This document shows positions 14,601 through 23,501 of a stretch of 60,992 bases of DNA, in pieces. The notes beneath the pieces were generated by a model that worked only from the letters and a program-made list of their open reading frames with translations, was not told the origin of the DNA and ran no database searches. A program made the position numbers and the translations under genes. The first letter of the stretch is position 1; every line of letters starts with the position of its first letter. This stretch comes from a virus, in IMG/VR virus record IMGVR_UViG_3300030202_000714, positions 1 to 60,992 of that record, one strand, 5' to 3'.

Positions 14601-16385
14601 CAATATTTAACACATCTCGATGATGGAAATACATATTTAGAATTTGCAGGTGCTGATAATATAAAATTAGTTGCAGGTGGAAAAAATTATTTACACGCAC
14701 ATGATAATGGTAATTTATATTTATACGGTAATAATAGCACAGCGTTAACATTAGACGGTTCACAAAACGCAACTTTCGCAAATGATATTTTAACTGATGC
14801 AGATAGTTCAGCAGATATAGGAAAAACTGGTACACGTTGGGCTAATCTTTGGGTAGATAATATTAACGGAACTACACCGGTAACTGGTGGTCCTTTTTTA
14901 CCTTTAGTTGCTGGTTCAGGTTATCCTTTAACTGGAAGTCTTTATTTTAATAATTCTGTAAGATCTATAGTATGGCCTCACACATCTGGTCAAAGCTCTA
15001 GTAGATCATGGGCGTTTATAGGTGAACAAGGTTCTTATGGTAAGTTTGAATTAAGAAGATCTGATGCTGCCGACGATACACCAGATACTACTGTATTAGA
15101 ATTTGATTTAAATGGTAAAGCAACTTTTGCTAATGATGTAAGATTAGGTAGTTATACAGGTGCTAATACAGGTGGTGGCGGACAGACTGCGTATGGAGCG
15201 TTAAGTATATTTGAAAACTCTGGTACAGCTGCTTTATTTTTAGGTGTTAAAGATGCTAGTTATGCTAATAGAGGTTGGTCATTTAAAGCAACAGAAGTAG
15301 GTGTTAACTCTAAATTAGAATTAATAGAGCATGGGTTATCAGGAACTAGATTAACAATTACTAGCGGTGGTGACGTTGGTATAGGATATGGATCTCCTGG
15401 TTATAAATTAGAGGTTGCTGAAGATGTAGATGGTACGGCAGACTTATTAAGGTTAAGAAATTCTGATTCTACATATGCTCAAACTTGGGCGTTCCAATCA
15501 GATACAGCTAAAGATTTAGTAATTACAGGTTCAAGTAGTGCGGGTGGATTTAAAGTTGTTCCAGGATCAAGAGGATCAACATTTACAGGTAATGTAACAA
15601 TAACAGGTGATCTAACAGTTGGAGGAACTAACACTATATTAAACACACAAACAGTAGAAGTTGAAGATAATATACTACAACTTAACACAACACAAGGTTC
15701 ACCAGACACAGCTACGGCTACTACATCTGGTATATCTGTTTATAGAGGCAATGGTGTTACGCAAGCAAGTTTAATATTTGATGACGCAGACGATACATGG
15801 GATTTAACAAATAATTTTAAAGTTGATGGTAAAATAATTCCAAATGCTCATATTGAACTTCCTTATGGTGGTGAACTTAGAACATTAGATTCTAATGGTG
15901 CCGTAAGAACTATAGCTAGAGCAAACAGTAATAAATTACAATACGGTTGGAGTTACAACGGTGCAGTTGAGTTTATGGGTGGTGGTAGTTACTCACCTAA
16001 AATAACTATAAATACAGATGGTACAACAACTTTTGCAAATGCTATTGATGTTAATGGAAGTGTAACAGTACAAAGTGGTTTAGCTGCTTATTATTCACAA
16101 GCCACGTCTGCAACAACAACAACAACAATTGCTAGTGTAAACAAAACTACATACGGAGCTGCATTTTTTGACTATGTTGCTTATAAAGGTACTAATATTA
16201 GAGCTGGTACTATAACAGCGGTTAATGATGGAACGAATGTAGAGTATAATGAAACATCTACTACATCTTTAGGTGATACGTCTGATATAACATTTGAGGT
16301 TGTTATAGCTAGTACTCAAATGAGTCTACAAGCAACCACTACATCAAGCACGTGGACAATTAAAACAATGGTAAGAGCATTATAA
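11685..16385 (+). CDS. Giant tail fibre / receptor-binding protein, 1566 residues
   Basis: Low-charge, Gly/Ser/Thr/Asn-rich protein made of beta repeats. Recurrent units include TFAGNVT- or ATFANDI-type segments and a segment before each major block (SVRWANIWVDNING near 725, TRWANLWVDNING near 1050). Residues around 1310-1375 repeat the module of the preceding fibre (TITGDLTVGGTNT, VEVEDNILQLNTTQG). The end (residues 1480-1566) is a distinct beta domain. It shares 1 bp with the next gene. It likely trimerises as a long side fibre. Large antisense open frames inside it reflect codon bias only. Confidence 0.8.
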   Translation: MAQQFLTGVKITAGDENTLYLNTGSTGQETAIFYQVNGSYKFEQRVGTNWELYNYTTSNWDFHLQGSTGYLALGHNSPGAGLHVKGTTNLASRFIFTKDLSTDKILFGGADHDNFDTFVGSSSNHSFTITQNGAAAITVDTSKHSTFAGNVTLSSTGPLLHLANTTSTTGKTWRFSSAANGKFYITQEGVVDAVTLDHTTGNATFAGGVTVEGGTLELGKADTSSGHINAKELMTFNIDTDNDDTNRYFAWYKNSSSGSGTELVRIKEDGTVGIGTDDPAFNLEVFSAANSTTAIGIGNSGTAASRLYLDASNGDYSGSDYMWIGQNNDLSGEIFMAQNAGSFKIKTQPGGVSTTQFEIAQNGNATFTGKISSKHIKYCNKSISNSYERIYFAAANTSQLATAVRLTGTTHGSSHVANFTADILVNHYQDVFITSKSGAYTQVTLKVSSNNNGDYTLFVKSASSSASTYYFKIEAISDNVDLTTLPSSTASSNTTHEHTTVFGSNATGTGGTLEHKHGGKLGMSSGYASGKFAVMSNNVHGSYDFYNNGTSYFNGGVTIDASLNQTSGASSNFSGDITIKKPVDGDFTGLRIMNQKTYGSGTGINETARLVLGIAESGQADSNREGFVIETYTSTETDSSNINTEFKVRDGGAIGTAVKFHGNDKSVQFYSHIKINSGKALRLYNAAGSGWAEMAFNESLNMLQIQRGLVASGDSSLNLGTSSVRWANIWVDNINGGTPVSGSGADNYLALWNGTGAIDHDTDFYVDSSTLYTNALRITSDNAFYRDTINSITGGESWNASNGWHRIIEISGGSGRGKCHFLIQTGGGSGTPCRVEAIVNTAWSNSNSTLTILHNSYPNFITDIRVVRNATTNKSYVDIKGSGEDYVDVTILPDGSTSAAIVNFTNVNSLPSNDTMEIHQTLTNMIMSMSSGQGSGNGYDGNAGTGQKPFQVKYDGSIFAEQGTFEGTIYTNQYLTHLDDGNTYLEFAGADNIKLVAGGKNYLHAHDNGNLYLYGNNSTALTLDGSQNATFANDILTDADSSADIGKTGTRWANLWVDNINGTTPVTGGPFLPLVAGSGYPLTGSLYFNNSVRSIVWPHTSGQSSSRSWAFIGEQGSYGKFELRRSDAADDTPDTTVLEFDLNGKATFANDVRLGSYTGANTGGGGQTAYGALSIFENSGTAALFLGVKDASYANRGWSFKATEVGVNSKLELIEHGLSGTRLTITSGGDVGIGYGSPGYKLEVAEDVDGTADLLRLRNSDSTYAQTWAFQSDTAKDLVITGSSSAGGFKVVPGSRGSTFTGNVTITGDLTVGGTNTILNTQTVEVEDNILQLNTTQGSPDTATATTSGISVYRGNGVTQASLIFDDADDTWDLTNNFKVDGKIIPNAHIELPYGGELRTLDSNGAVRTIARANSNKLQYGWSYNGAVEFMGGGSYSPKITINTDGTTTFANAIDVNGSVTVQSGLAAYYSQATSATTTTTIASVNKTTYGAAFFDYVAYKGTNIRAGTITAVNDGTNVEYNETSTTSLGDTSDITFEVVIASTQMSLQATTTSSTWTIKTMVRAL

Positions 16386-17698
16386 TGGGAATAGCAAGAG
16401 GAACAAATATAGTAACAAACGGTTTGATATATGGGCATGACACTGGTCATAATCCAAGTATAACTGGTTTAGATAGTCAACCTCATCATAATGATTATAG
16501 GTTTTACAAAGGCGTACCAGATACAAATGTAATTTCTTCTGGTATACCAGGTTATTTTGGATCAGGTGGAACGACTTTGTATCAAAAAACATTAAATGGG
16601 TTTTCATCAGCATCTGGCGTGTTTCAAAGAAATTATGTAACTAACCCAGCTCAAGCTAATACTGGTACGTATAACAATAACGCAGGTTTATTTCATAGTG
16701 GACTTTCATTTAATAGTCTTTCTGCTAACACAGAATACATAATGATTAGTTTTGATTTTTATATGATAACACCATATGTTAGACACTCAAGCTCAGGTAC
16801 TGGTTTAAATGGTTATCTAGGTGTAACATATACTGATGGATCAGGTGGTAATCATGGTTGGAATACTTCATTAGCTGGTAACGCTGGTGATGACTGGAAT
16901 AACAATAGTGCATATGTTGGTAAGTGGAGGAAAATAGCTTTAATAGCTGATTTAACAGATAGTAAAACACCTAGTTCTATTAACGCTATGTATATATATA
17001 ACGATAGAACTATTCAAGGAGAAGGTATATTTACAAACTTTGTTATAACTGAACATACAACACTACCTACATCACCTGTACAATGGATTGCTCAAAACGG
17101 AAGTAGAAGTAATACTCAGTGTTTAAATGATTTAGCAAGTTCATCGATTATAGATGTATCAAACGTTTCTTTTGATTCAACTGGTCAACCAACTTTTGAT
17201 GGAACAAGTGATTATTTTACTACATCACATCTTTCTACACCAAGTTCAACAAAATTAACATTTGAATCAATTTTTAAATTTAATGGTAGCTTAGATAGTA
17301 ATGATAGAAAAGTGTTTCACTGGGATAAAACAGGTTCATCTAACGCTGTTGCTCAAATAAGAAAAGGAACAAATAACGGTAGATTAATGTATCAACATCA
17401 CAACTCTCAATGGTACACATTATCTGTTGATGACGTTGTTACAGCAAATGATTTTATACATATAGTAGTTGTTCATAGTGGTACAACAGCAACTATGTAT
17501 AAAAATGGTACTCAGGTAGGTACTACAACCGTGGGCTCTTTAAATTATACTAACGCCGCTGAAATACTAGTGGGATATAGAGCTAATGCTGAGTATTGGA
17601 AAGGTGATATACCTGTGTTAAAAGTATATGATGTTGCGCTTTCTACAACTCAAATAACACAAAACTATAACGCATATAAAAACAGATTTAATTTATAA
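16385..17698 (+). CDS. LamG-like fibre tip protein A, 437 residues
   Basis: The N-terminus (GIARGTNIVTNGLIYGHDTG) resembles two genes downstream. The C-terminal ~180 residues form a concanavalin/LamG-type jelly roll: FDGTSDYFTTSHL, LTFESIFKFNGS, HIVVVHSGTTATMYKNGTQVG, ILVGYRANAEYWKGDIPVLKVYD, ending TQNYNAYKNRFNL. Such domains bind glycans. It starts on a 1-bp overlap with the giant fibre gene, so it is probably an attached tip or accessory adhesin. One of three tandem paralogues. Confidence 0.75.
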   Translation: MGIARGTNIVTNGLIYGHDTGHNPSITGLDSQPHHNDYRFYKGVPDTNVISSGIPGYFGSGGTTLYQKTLNGFSSASGVFQRNYVTNPAQANTGTYNNNAGLFHSGLSFNSLSANTEYIMISFDFYMITPYVRHSSSGTGLNGYLGVTYTDGSGGNHGWNTSLAGNAGDDWNNNSAYVGKWRKIALIADLTDSKTPSSINAMYIYNDRTIQGEGIFTNFVITEHTTLPTSPVQWIAQNGSRSNTQCLNDLASSSIIDVSNVSFDSTGQPTFDGTSDYFTTSHLSTPSSTKLTFESIFKFNGSLDSNDRKVFHWDKTGSSNAVAQIRKGTNNGRLMYQHHNSQWYTLSVDDVVTANDFIHIVVVHSGTTATMYKNGTQVGTTTVGSLNYTNAAEILVGYRANAEYWKGDIPVLKVYDVALSTTQITQNYNAYKNRFNL

Positions 17699-17700
17699 TT

Positions 17701-18033
17701 ATGGCATTTGAAAATAGAAGATGGTTGGTACTACCAACTGACAAAATAGACGATATAAACTTTGATCAGGTTTTACAATCAAACAAAGATTCTTTAATTA
17801 AATCTTTAGACGAAAGTGAAACTTTTGTTAAGTATGATGTAACTATATTAGAAGAAGACGTTGTTAATGAATATACAGATGTGGAAACAAACGAAGAAGT
17901 ATCACATACTATAAAAGCTGGAACGTACGGTAGGCCAGATGTGTATAGCACAGATTACAAAGAATATAATCATGAAGATATGTTAGCTTTATTAGCTACA
18001 GATAAATGGACTGATAACACAGAACAAGAATAA
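17701..18033 (+). CDS. Small acidic protein between fibre genes, 110 residues
   Basis: Acidic alpha/beta protein (WLVLPTDKIDDINFDQVLQ; KYDVTILEEDVVNEYTD; HTIKAGTYGRPDVYSTDY). No family recognised. Its size and position between two LamG-like genes, with 2-bp gaps on the left and 1 bp on the right, suggest a fibre assembly helper or a small fibre component. A comparable small protein follows the S74 fibre at 23189. Confidence 0.6.
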   Translation: MAFENRRWLVLPTDKIDDINFDQVLQSNKDSLIKSLDESETFVKYDVTILEEDVVNEYTDVETNEEVSHTIKAGTYGRPDVYSTDYKEYNHEDMLALLATDKWTDNTEQE

Positions 18034-18034
18034 A

Positions 18035-18634
18035 ATGGGAGCAATAACTGGACCAAACATAGTAACATTAGGGTTAGTATTATCTTTAGATGCTGGTAGC
18101 ACTAGATCTTATCCAGGTAGTGGAACAGTCTGGAAAGATTTAAGTGGAAATGGTTTTGATTTTACTATGGACAGTAGTGGTATAGCTGCTAATAGCTCTG
18201 AAGGCTCTTTTACATTAACGGGTGGCGGAGCTAGTTATAATGATATTATTACACAATCACAAGACTGTACATTTGTTTTTTGGATGAGAACAAATGATAG
18301 TACAGCGCTTTTTTGGCAAGGCCAAACTACTAGTTATTACTTAGGCGCATATCATGGTGGTAATAAAGAATATCATAATCTTTTTGGTAGCCCACAGTTT
18401 TTTAAAAATACAGTTGACACAGCTAATATATACGATAACATTAGAGATAATCAGTGGCACATGCTTGAGTTTAAAAATGTAAGCATGCTTGGTCACACGC
18501 AACAACATTTTAATCAATATGGTAGTTTTGAGTTTCAAGCTACAAGCGCTGTTGGTGCAATTATGGTATATAACAGAAACCTTACTGCAGCTGAAAGCGC
18601 TCAAAATTATAACGCACTTAAAAATAGATTTTAA
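18035..18634 (+). CDS. LamG-like fibre tip protein B, 199 residues
   Basis: A nearly pure LamG/concanavalin-type domain: GLVLSLDAGSTRSYPGSG, WKDLSGNGFDFTM, CTFVFWMRTNDS, QWHMLEFKNVS, GAIMVYNRNLTAAESAQNYN, ending NALKNRF. Shorter than its paralogues because the N-terminal region and linker are missing. Likely carbohydrate binding on the virion surface. Same orientation and tight spacing as its neighbours. Confidence 0.75.
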   Translation: MGAITGPNIVTLGLVLSLDAGSTRSYPGSGTVWKDLSGNGFDFTMDSSGIAANSSEGSFTLTGGGASYNDIITQSQDCTFVFWMRTNDSTALFWQGQTTSYYLGAYHGGNKEYHNLFGSPQFFKNTVDTANIYDNIRDNQWHMLEFKNVSMLGHTQQHFNQYGSFEFQATSAVGAIMVYNRNLTAAESAQNYNALKNRF

Positions 18635-18639
18635 TAGAC

Positions 18640-19857
18640 ATGTACACAGGACCTAAATTAATAACGGAATCTTTAGCATTTGGATTTGACACTGGTTATG
18701 GTGTTGCAGATAAGCATACATCTACTATATACTATAAAGGTGAACCAGCTACAAATTTACAATCAGGCACTCAAACGTCTGGTATAATTCAAGGTATGTC
18801 TGGTGTTAGCATAGCCCATGTTGGTGAAGAAGATGGTTATCAAAAGTACTCTATGAACGGTACTTTTAGTGGAGGAAGTTATCCATATATAACATATTTA
18901 AATCAACAAAGTTTTACAGGTGGTGTTAAATATTCCACACAAGCTAAAGTAAAAACAAATGTTCCTGATAAATTTAATTATTTTGGTTCTAATGGTGTTA
19001 GTTATGTAAATCAACCTATGGATCATAGTGGTACGTTAAGTAGTACGCTTCAAGATGATGGTTGTTATTTAGTTAAAAGAGAAGGTTTTGCATATACTTC
19101 TACAACGTCTCAACCTGGTTATTTATGGACAAATCCAATTAATAATACGACCTTTAGTTCATCACAAGATTTTATTTATATAAAAGATTTTCAAATAGAA
19201 CAAAACGATCATTGTACACCTTATACACCAACATCTAGAGGTAATAATAATAGTTTAATTGATTTAACAAAAACTAGAGATATTCAGATAGACAACGCGT
19301 CATTCGACTCAACATGTCAACCTGTGTTAGACGGAACTGGTGATGATATTGATTTGGGTGCTGATGTTGATTTTGCTGGTGATAGAGAAGAGTGGACAGT
19401 AGAAAGTGTTGTTAAATATAACACAGTGGCTGCTGGTTACAATAATACTACATCTCCAGCTAACTTTATCGGCTCTGATAGTATTCAGCATAGTAGCTGG
19501 TATTGGAGTGTGTTGGGTAGTAAACTTGCTATTTGGAATATAAGTCCAGGAGTTTGGAAATATGGCTCAACAACGCTTGCTGCAAATACTTGGTACCATG
19601 TAGTTTTAACTGTTGGGCCTGGTGGAACAAGTTATCAAATGTATTTAAATGGTGTAGCAGAAGGTGGTGATCACGCTAGCTACTCGTTTAACGCTGATTA
19701 CTCAGGTTTAAGAGTTAGATATTTTGGTAGAGGAAACTCAGGTAACAGAAGAAACGTTGATGGAAACATAGCAGTAACAAGAATATACAAAAAAAGATTA
19801 ACAGCAGATGAAGTAAAACAAAACTTTAACGCATATAAAGAAAGATTTAATATATAA
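18640..19857 (+). CDS. LamG-like fibre tip protein C, 405 residues
   Basis: The start (TGPKLITESLAFGFDTGYG) parallels proteins A and B. The first ~190 residues are a separate beta domain (YKGEPATNLQSG ... DFQIEQNDHCTPYTPTSRG) with some similarity in phrasing to the N-terminal part of protein A. The C-terminal part is a LamG jelly roll (WTVESVVKYNT, TWYHVVLTVGPGGTSYQMYLNG, RYFGRGNSGNRRNVDGNIAV) ending QNFNAYKERFNI. Third paralogue of the set. Confidence 0.75.
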   Translation: MYTGPKLITESLAFGFDTGYGVADKHTSTIYYKGEPATNLQSGTQTSGIIQGMSGVSIAHVGEEDGYQKYSMNGTFSGGSYPYITYLNQQSFTGGVKYSTQAKVKTNVPDKFNYFGSNGVSYVNQPMDHSGTLSSTLQDDGCYLVKREGFAYTSTTSQPGYLWTNPINNTTFSSSQDFIYIKDFQIEQNDHCTPYTPTSRGNNNSLIDLTKTRDIQIDNASFDSTCQPVLDGTGDDIDLGADVDFAGDREEWTVESVVKYNTVAAGYNNTTSPANFIGSDSIQHSSWYWSVLGSKLAIWNISPGVWKYGSTTLAANTWYHVVLTVGPGGTSYQMYLNGVAEGGDHASYSFNADYSGLRVRYFGRGNSGNRRNVDGNIAVTRIYKKRLTADEVKQNFNAYKERFNI

Positions 19858-19878
19858 CCCGGAAAATGAAAGGTAATT

Positions 19879-22800
19879 ATGGCAAATGAATTTAAAGTAA
19901 GAAAAGGTCTCATAGTAGACGGATCAACACAAGTTCCAGCATTAGTTGGAACAGTCGTCGATGTTCAAGGAACAGCAGGACAGCTATTTTCTGTAACAGA
20001 TAGTTTGACAGGAGACTTGTTTTCTGTGTCAGACGTTTCTGGTGTACCTATATTTAATATAAATTCATCTGGTGAAATTAATATTGGTGATGACGATAAG
20101 TTGTACTTTGGTGCGTCTAATGATCTTCAAATATATCATGACGGTAGTAACAGTTATATAGCTGAAGTAGGATCAGGTGGGTTAGTATTTAAATCAAATC
20201 ACTATTATTTTCAAGATACTTCAGGTAATACAGCATTCAACGTAAGTGCACCTGCAGGTGATGCAACTTTTGAAGGTAGTATAACTTCTGGTGGTAATAT
20301 TATTTCTAACGATACTTTTTATTTACAAAATTCTAGTGGTAAAAAATGGCAATATCTTTTTGACGGAGATAATTCTCAATTTAGACACTACAATGGTTCA
20401 TCATGGGGTACACATGTATTAAAGCTTTTGGCTAGTAGTGGTATTAATGTAACAGGTGAATACACTACGTCAGCAGACTATGGTAACTCTGGATTTATAC
20501 AAACATGGAGAAACACTAATACAGGCGGTGGTGCTTACGTAGAACATATTATTGGAAATAGCGCTTCTAGTGAACTTCGTATAGGTCATGCACCTAATTA
20601 TGGCTCTGCTGACTGGAATGCATCATGGGTATATGCTGTTGGTAAACCGTTGTTTTTAAAATCAAGTAATGGTAACGTTGTTATATACGCAGGTGGCGCG
20701 GGTGCATCTGATGAGGTAGCAATATTTGATACTAGTCAAAATACAAGGTTTAAAGGTGATGTTCAAATTGATGGTGGGATAACAAGTGCTTTAAATAATA
20801 GTATATTAATAAGTTACAGTAGTAATGACGGAAATAACAATGACGCTGGATTAAAAATAATGAATGACAGCAACGATTGGGGTGCTTATATTAGAAAAAC
20901 TAGTAGTGGTAATTATGGTTTAAGAATAGATTCAGGCGGAGCAAGTGCTCTTAGTATATACTCAACAACTGGAGGTAGTACAAAAACTTTTGGTGTTGAT
21001 GGTTCTAACGGAAATACAGGTATTGCAGGTATTGTAACAACAGATAAAATATTTGTTGCTAAAGGTCAAAACGTAACACACGGAACAAGTCAAATTAAAA
21101 TAAGTCAAGAAAATTCAACTAAAAGTCAAATTAGATTTTATGGTGCTGATACTTCAACGGCAGGAATTTTAGAATTTACAGGTTCATCTTCTGATGGTTC
21201 TGCTGGTGGTGTAAGATTAACAATCAATGCTGATGGTTCATCAACTTTTTCAGGTGCTGCAACTTATCATAAAATTAAAACATACTATGATGGTGATTAT
21301 ACAAGTGGATTTAAATTTTCAGATTATAATGGTGGTATTTGGTATGATGCTGGTGCAGATGATTTAACTCTTAATGGTGGTCATGCTAATAGTCAAATTC
21401 TTTTTAATTCAGGTGGAGCGCTTGCTTTAACTTTAAATGCTAGCCAATTAGCAACTTTTGAAGGAACTATACTTATTGATGGTGTTTCTAATTATACAGG
21501 ATTAGAAGTAAAAGGAGCGGGTGCATCTAGACCATCAGTACAATTTTCAAATGCAAATCAAGGTGATTTAGGTCAGATTTATGGAACGGAAAGTAATGCT
21601 TTAGTTATTGCAACTGGTACTGGTAGCAACACTGCTGTTACTTTAAATTCAAATCAAACAGTTAATTTTCACAATTCAGTATATTTTAGTGGCTCTAACG
21701 TTGGATTAATTTCATGGGGAAGTATGGGCGGTGGAACTGGTTTTGGTATTAGAGGTGAAAGTGGTAGAGCATTAAGTCTGGGTTCTAATGGGGCATGGGA
21801 TAAACTTATTATTGATACAAGTGGCAATACAACTTTTGCAGGTAGCTTAACCATGAGCGCTAGTGGTAATGTATTTTCAGATAGTATATTTCAGTTTTTA
21901 AATACAGGTAGTGGAGCTCAATATGGTAAATTTAGAGGTATACAATTGTCTACCTCATATAGTGGTACAATACCTAGCCAAGGTATATTATTTGGTACAG
22001 ATACAAATTTATATAGATCAGCAGCTAACACTTTAAAAACAGATGATGATTTTGTAATTAATAGCTCATCAGCATCTGGTAGCACGGTGTTAGATGTACA
22101 AGGTTCTGAAGGTCAATTATTCTCAGTTACAAATAGTTTAAGTGGTGATTTATTTTCAGTATCAGATGTATCAGGTGTACCTATATTTAATGTTAATTCT
22201 AGTGGCGCAATAAGTGTTGACGGTTATATTGAAGGTAACTTAGAAATAAAATCAACCGGATCTGTAGGTTTAACTATCAATGCTGATACAGATAATGCTA
22301 CAGAAAGTGATATTCCGTTTTTATCATTTAAAATGGATGGTGCTATGGAAAGATTACGTATTGGTGTTGATGCTAGTAATAACCCGTACATAAGCACAGA
22401 CAGTGATAGTAATCTACCTTTAAAAATATTAACAGGTACCAATAACGGTAGTTGTGCTACTTTTAATGCTGATAAAACTACAACATTTCATGGTAATATA
22501 CATACAGACGTTGTAAATAACGGTGCTAATTCGCATAATATGATATACAGAACAGGTGGAAAAACACTTGTTGGTGGTGGTTCTTCTGCAAATAAACTTT
22601 ATGTAGATGATACCGGTAATGTTACTGTTGGTGGTAATAGCAACGCTACTACTAACGCATATGGAGGTACCGGGGTTAAATCACTTAACATACAAGCACC
22701 TGATTATCCTTTAATAGCTTTCTACGCTGGATCAACACCAGCTTTAAGAACGACTATGATAAGTTATTCTAATAGCACACTGTTCACTCACAATCATGCT

Positions 22801-23196
22801 ACTGCAAAATATACATTTCAAAATAGCACATCGAATACAGGTGAATTAAGCGGAACAGGAACATTCACAGTTAAAGGCGATGTTATAGCTTATGGATCTC
22901 CATCAGATATATCGTTAAAAGAAAATATAAAACCAATTGAATCAGCTTTAGATAAGGTAAATAAACTAAAAGGTGTAACATTTGATTGGAAAGAGTCTGA
23001 TAGTATATTAGATATAAAAGAAGATATAGGATTTATTGCTCAAGATGTACAAGAGGTATTACCAGAGCTTGTAAGAGAAAATGATAATGGTAAATTATCA
23101 CTTAGAGACAAAGGTATAGTGCCTGTATTAGTTGAAGCTATAAAAGAATTAAAAGAAGAAATTGAACAACTTAAAAAACAAATAAATAATGGCTAA
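19879..23196 (+). CDS. Tail fibre with peptidase S74 (intramolecular chaperone) end
   Basis: 1105 residues. The N-terminus (NEFKVRKGLIVDGSTQVPAL) is a typical attachment segment. A module containing GQLFSVTDSLTGDLFSVSD at about 35-65 recurs at about 745-775, indicating internal duplication. The last ~95 residues (SDISLKENIKPIESALDKVN, GFIAQDVQEVLPELV, VPVLVEAIKELKEEIEQL) are a peptidase S74 domain, which trimerises the fibre through a coiled coil and then cleaves itself off. The Ser-Lys dyad candidate is in SDISLKEN. It overlaps the next gene by 8 bp. Probably the main receptor-binding fibre. Confidence 0.85.
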   Translation: MANEFKVRKGLIVDGSTQVPALVGTVVDVQGTAGQLFSVTDSLTGDLFSVSDVSGVPIFNINSSGEINIGDDDKLYFGASNDLQIYHDGSNSYIAEVGSGGLVFKSNHYYFQDTSGNTAFNVSAPAGDATFEGSITSGGNIISNDTFYLQNSSGKKWQYLFDGDNSQFRHYNGSSWGTHVLKLLASSGINVTGEYTTSADYGNSGFIQTWRNTNTGGGAYVEHIIGNSASSELRIGHAPNYGSADWNASWVYAVGKPLFLKSSNGNVVIYAGGAGASDEVAIFDTSQNTRFKGDVQIDGGITSALNNSILISYSSNDGNNNDAGLKIMNDSNDWGAYIRKTSSGNYGLRIDSGGASALSIYSTTGGSTKTFGVDGSNGNTGIAGIVTTDKIFVAKGQNVTHGTSQIKISQENSTKSQIRFYGADTSTAGILEFTGSSSDGSAGGVRLTINADGSSTFSGAATYHKIKTYYDGDYTSGFKFSDYNGGIWYDAGADDLTLNGGHANSQILFNSGGALALTLNASQLATFEGTILIDGVSNYTGLEVKGAGASRPSVQFSNANQGDLGQIYGTESNALVIATGTGSNTAVTLNSNQTVNFHNSVYFSGSNVGLISWGSMGGGTGFGIRGESGRALSLGSNGAWDKLIIDTSGNTTFAGSLTMSASGNVFSDSIFQFLNTGSGAQYGKFRGIQLSTSYSGTIPSQGILFGTDTNLYRSAANTLKTDDDFVINSSSASGSTVLDVQGSEGQLFSVTNSLSGDLFSVSDVSGVPIFNVNSSGAISVDGYIEGNLEIKSTGSVGLTINADTDNATESDIPFLSFKMDGAMERLRIGVDASNNPYISTDSDSNLPLKILTGTNNGSCATFNADKTTTFHGNIHTDVVNNGANSHNMIYRTGGKTLVGGGSSANKLYVDDTGNVTVGGNSNATTNAYGGTGVKSLNIQAPDYPLIAFYAGSTPALRTTMISYSNSTLFTHNHATAKYTFQNSTSNTGELSGTGTFTVKGDVIAYGSPSDISLKENIKPIESALDKVNKLKGVTFDWKESDSILDIKEDIGFIAQDVQEVLPELVRENDNGKLSLRDKGIVPVLVEAIKELKEEIEQLKKQINNG

Positions 23197-23500
23197 AGTA
23201 TATACAACAACGATAGAAAGTTTAAGAGGTGCGCCTTCTTATGACAGTAAAACAAATGTTATTACAGCTGTTAATTTTCAAATAGTATGTGTAGATGGAG
23301 AATATAGTCATAATTATTATGGAGATATATCTATAGAATATGATGCTGATAATTTTATAGAGTTTAATAACTTAAAAGAATCAGATGTAATAGCTTGGGT
23401 TGAAGCACATCCAGCATATACAAGTGGTAAAAATTGGTTAAGCGATTTTATTGATAACATGAAAGTACCTATGGATGTAGGTCTAGAAAAACCTTGGTAA
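23189..23500 (+). CDS. Small protein after S74 fibre, 103 residues
   Basis: Alpha/beta protein (VYTTTIESLRGAPSYDSKTN; VITAVNFQIVCVDGEYSHN; FIEFNNLKESDVIAWVEAH). The start is inside the S74 fibre's last codons, so the two are coupled. Family not recognised. A fibre assembly chaperone or a small tail component is plausible by position. Confidence 0.6.
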   Translation: MAKVYTTTIESLRGAPSYDSKTNVITAVNFQIVCVDGEYSHNYYGDISIEYDADNFIEFNNLKESDVIAWVEAHPAYTSGKNWLSDFIDNMKVPMDVGLEKPW

Positions 23501-23501
23501 T

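Noticed and set aside
14473-14835. Antisense 120-residue frame in the giant fibre gene, and similar antisense frames in other fibre genes
   Set aside because: They lie opposite strongly coding, codon-biased repeats and have the Tyr/Leu/His-rich composition produced by reading the reverse of Thr/Asn-rich codons.
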